Below, piece by piece: positions 63,434-64,000 of a DNA stretch of 64,000 nucleotides. Both the position numbers and the translations under genes were made by a program. Positions within the stretch are counted from its first letter, which is position 1; the number at the start of each line of letters is the position of its first letter. Below the pieces are notes generated by a model that did not search any database, had not been told where the DNA came from, and worked only from the letters and a program-made list of their open reading frames with translations. Origin of the DNA: Streptomyces termitum (GTDB lineage Bacteria > Actinomycetota > Actinomycetes > Streptomycetales > Streptomycetaceae); contig NZ_BMUL01000013.1 of the NCBI RefSeq assembly GCF_014650175.1, forward strand, positions 124,001 through 188,000, read 5' to 3'.

Positions 63434-63604
63434 TGTGTACCCCCCATAGATACGTGCACGCATCATCACACGGTGCGGACCCGGTGGGGGACTTCTCCCC
63501 CTCTGGAAAAGGGTGTGCTCCGAGCGTGTCCGCTTGCGGCCAAGTCCGCTTTGGGACAATGGAGATGGCGGAAAACGACCGGGGCGAGCCGGGACCATCG
63601 GGGG

Positions 63605-63898
63605 ATGTATCTGATCCATGTGCGGCTGTGCCGTCCCGCGGACGGCGAACCGCTCGCGGAGATGCCGGGGAAGATTCTCTCCGAGGCGCTGCCGGGCGAG
63701 GGCGTGGAGCACGCCACCGTCCACCGCCTTTCCGGCCGCGAGGTCGTCGTCGGCCTTTTCCTCCGCCTGGACGGCCTCGCGGTCGCCGAGGAGACCGCGC
63801 TGGGGGTCTGCTCCCGCGTACTGGACCGGCACGCGGCCGGAGGATTCGCCGTCGTCTCCGCCTCCGCCGTGCCGATCTGGCCTTTTCTGGACCTCTAG
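63605..63898 (+). CDS. Small conserved-looking protein of unknown function
   Basis: The 97-residue product (MYLIHVRLCRPADGEPLAEM at the start, AVPIWPFLDL at the end) has alternating strands and helices, no signal peptide and normal Streptomyces codon use. GGGGG precedes the ATG. It is divergent from the LuxR-type regulator, which may control it. I do not recognise the family. Confidence 0.6.
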   Translation: MYLIHVRLCRPADGEPLAEMPGKILSEALPGEGVEHATVHRLSGREVVVGLFLRLDGLAVAEETALGVCSRVLDRHAAGGFAVVSASAVPIWPFLDL

Positions 63899-64000
63899 GG
63901 CGTGTTTCGAAAGTAGCGTCGTCTGCCCGAAGGGCAGGCCTGGCGGCGTCTGGTGCGTGCGATCGCAAGGCGGAGGGTCGCCCCGATACTGGTTGTATCG
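63899..64000. repeat. Possible dispersed repeat or mobile-element end at the window edge
   Basis: The sequence begins GGCGTGTTTCGAAAGTAG, then contains the small inverted repeat CTGCCCGAAGGGCAG (63924-63938) and GCGATCGC. I recall highly similar stretches recurring between genes in many Streptomyces genomes near IS5-type elements. The rest lies outside the window, so identity is unproven. Confidence 0.35.

Overview
The window is high-GC actinobacterial DNA and looks like a Streptomyces chromosome core. Third codon positions are almost all G or C, GTG and TTG starts are common, and start-stop overlaps are frequent. From memory, the gene order aconitase, ngcEFG-type transporter, rok7B7, xylFGH, dxs, wall-polymer genes, fadAB, RNase D, whiI, DUF3000, hemE, hemY, chdC follows the S. 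coelicolor SCO5999-SCO6042 neighbourhood. No rRNA, tRNA or complete insertion sequence was seen.

Layout. 1-1376: end of a PucR-type regulator and a NUDIX hydrolase. 1400-4331: aconitase with a palindromic operator, a possible iron box and a terminator. 4332-18428: a type I-E CRISPR-Cas island between aconitase and the next core gene. It has a long leader containing a degenerate mini-CRISPR, then cas3-cse1 (one fused gene), cse2, cas7e, cas5e, cas6e, cas1, cas2, an AT-richer leader, and an array of 45 regular repeats plus three rearranged ones. 18429-18478: a second, diverged copy of the aconitase 3' end, so the island sits between imperfect direct repeats of that gene end. 18964-27292: an amino-sugar/chito-oligosaccharide ABC transporter (NgcEFG type), the ROK regulator Rok7B7 and a xylose-type ABC transporter. 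27523-31133: dxs and an amino-acid permease. 31232-44177: a cell-envelope block with two lectin-propeller proteins around an LCP wall-polymer ligase, then a tight operon with a CDP-alcohol phosphotransferase, a very large GT2-GT2-TagF polymerase, an SGNH esterase, an accessory protein and a phosphodiester glycosidase. 44256-49837: fatty-acid beta-oxidation pair, RNase D and whiI. 50178-56833: DUF3000, hemE, a CoA-disulfide-reductase-like flavoprotein, a DUF4349 lipoprotein, hemY and chdC (coproporphyrin-dependent haem synthesis). 57012-59518: an MNIO (DUF692) enzyme fused to a partner-like domain, overlapping a TIGR04222 membrane protein with a Cys-Gly-Ser repeat tail. 59593-64000: PTH2 hydrolase, small zinc ribbon, VOC protein, polysaccharide deacetylase, LuxR-type regulator, a small unknown protein, and what may be a dispersed repeat at the window edge.

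Most interesting signals. (1) Upstream of cas3, two decayed I-E repeats flank a 20-nt pseudo-spacer. Its first 11 nt match a site about 95 bp downstream that is preceded by AAC, the layout expected of a Cas-guided regulatory RNA (CreR/CreA type). (2) The distal end of the array holds a block of exactly two repeat-spacer units that is inverted about the palindromic repeat cores. (3) The whole CRISPR island is bracketed by aconitase 3' ends. (4) The MNIO-partner fusion with a Cys-repeat membrane protein looks like a membrane-tethered peptide-modification system. All functional calls are read from sequence motifs and memory of families; no database search was possible.
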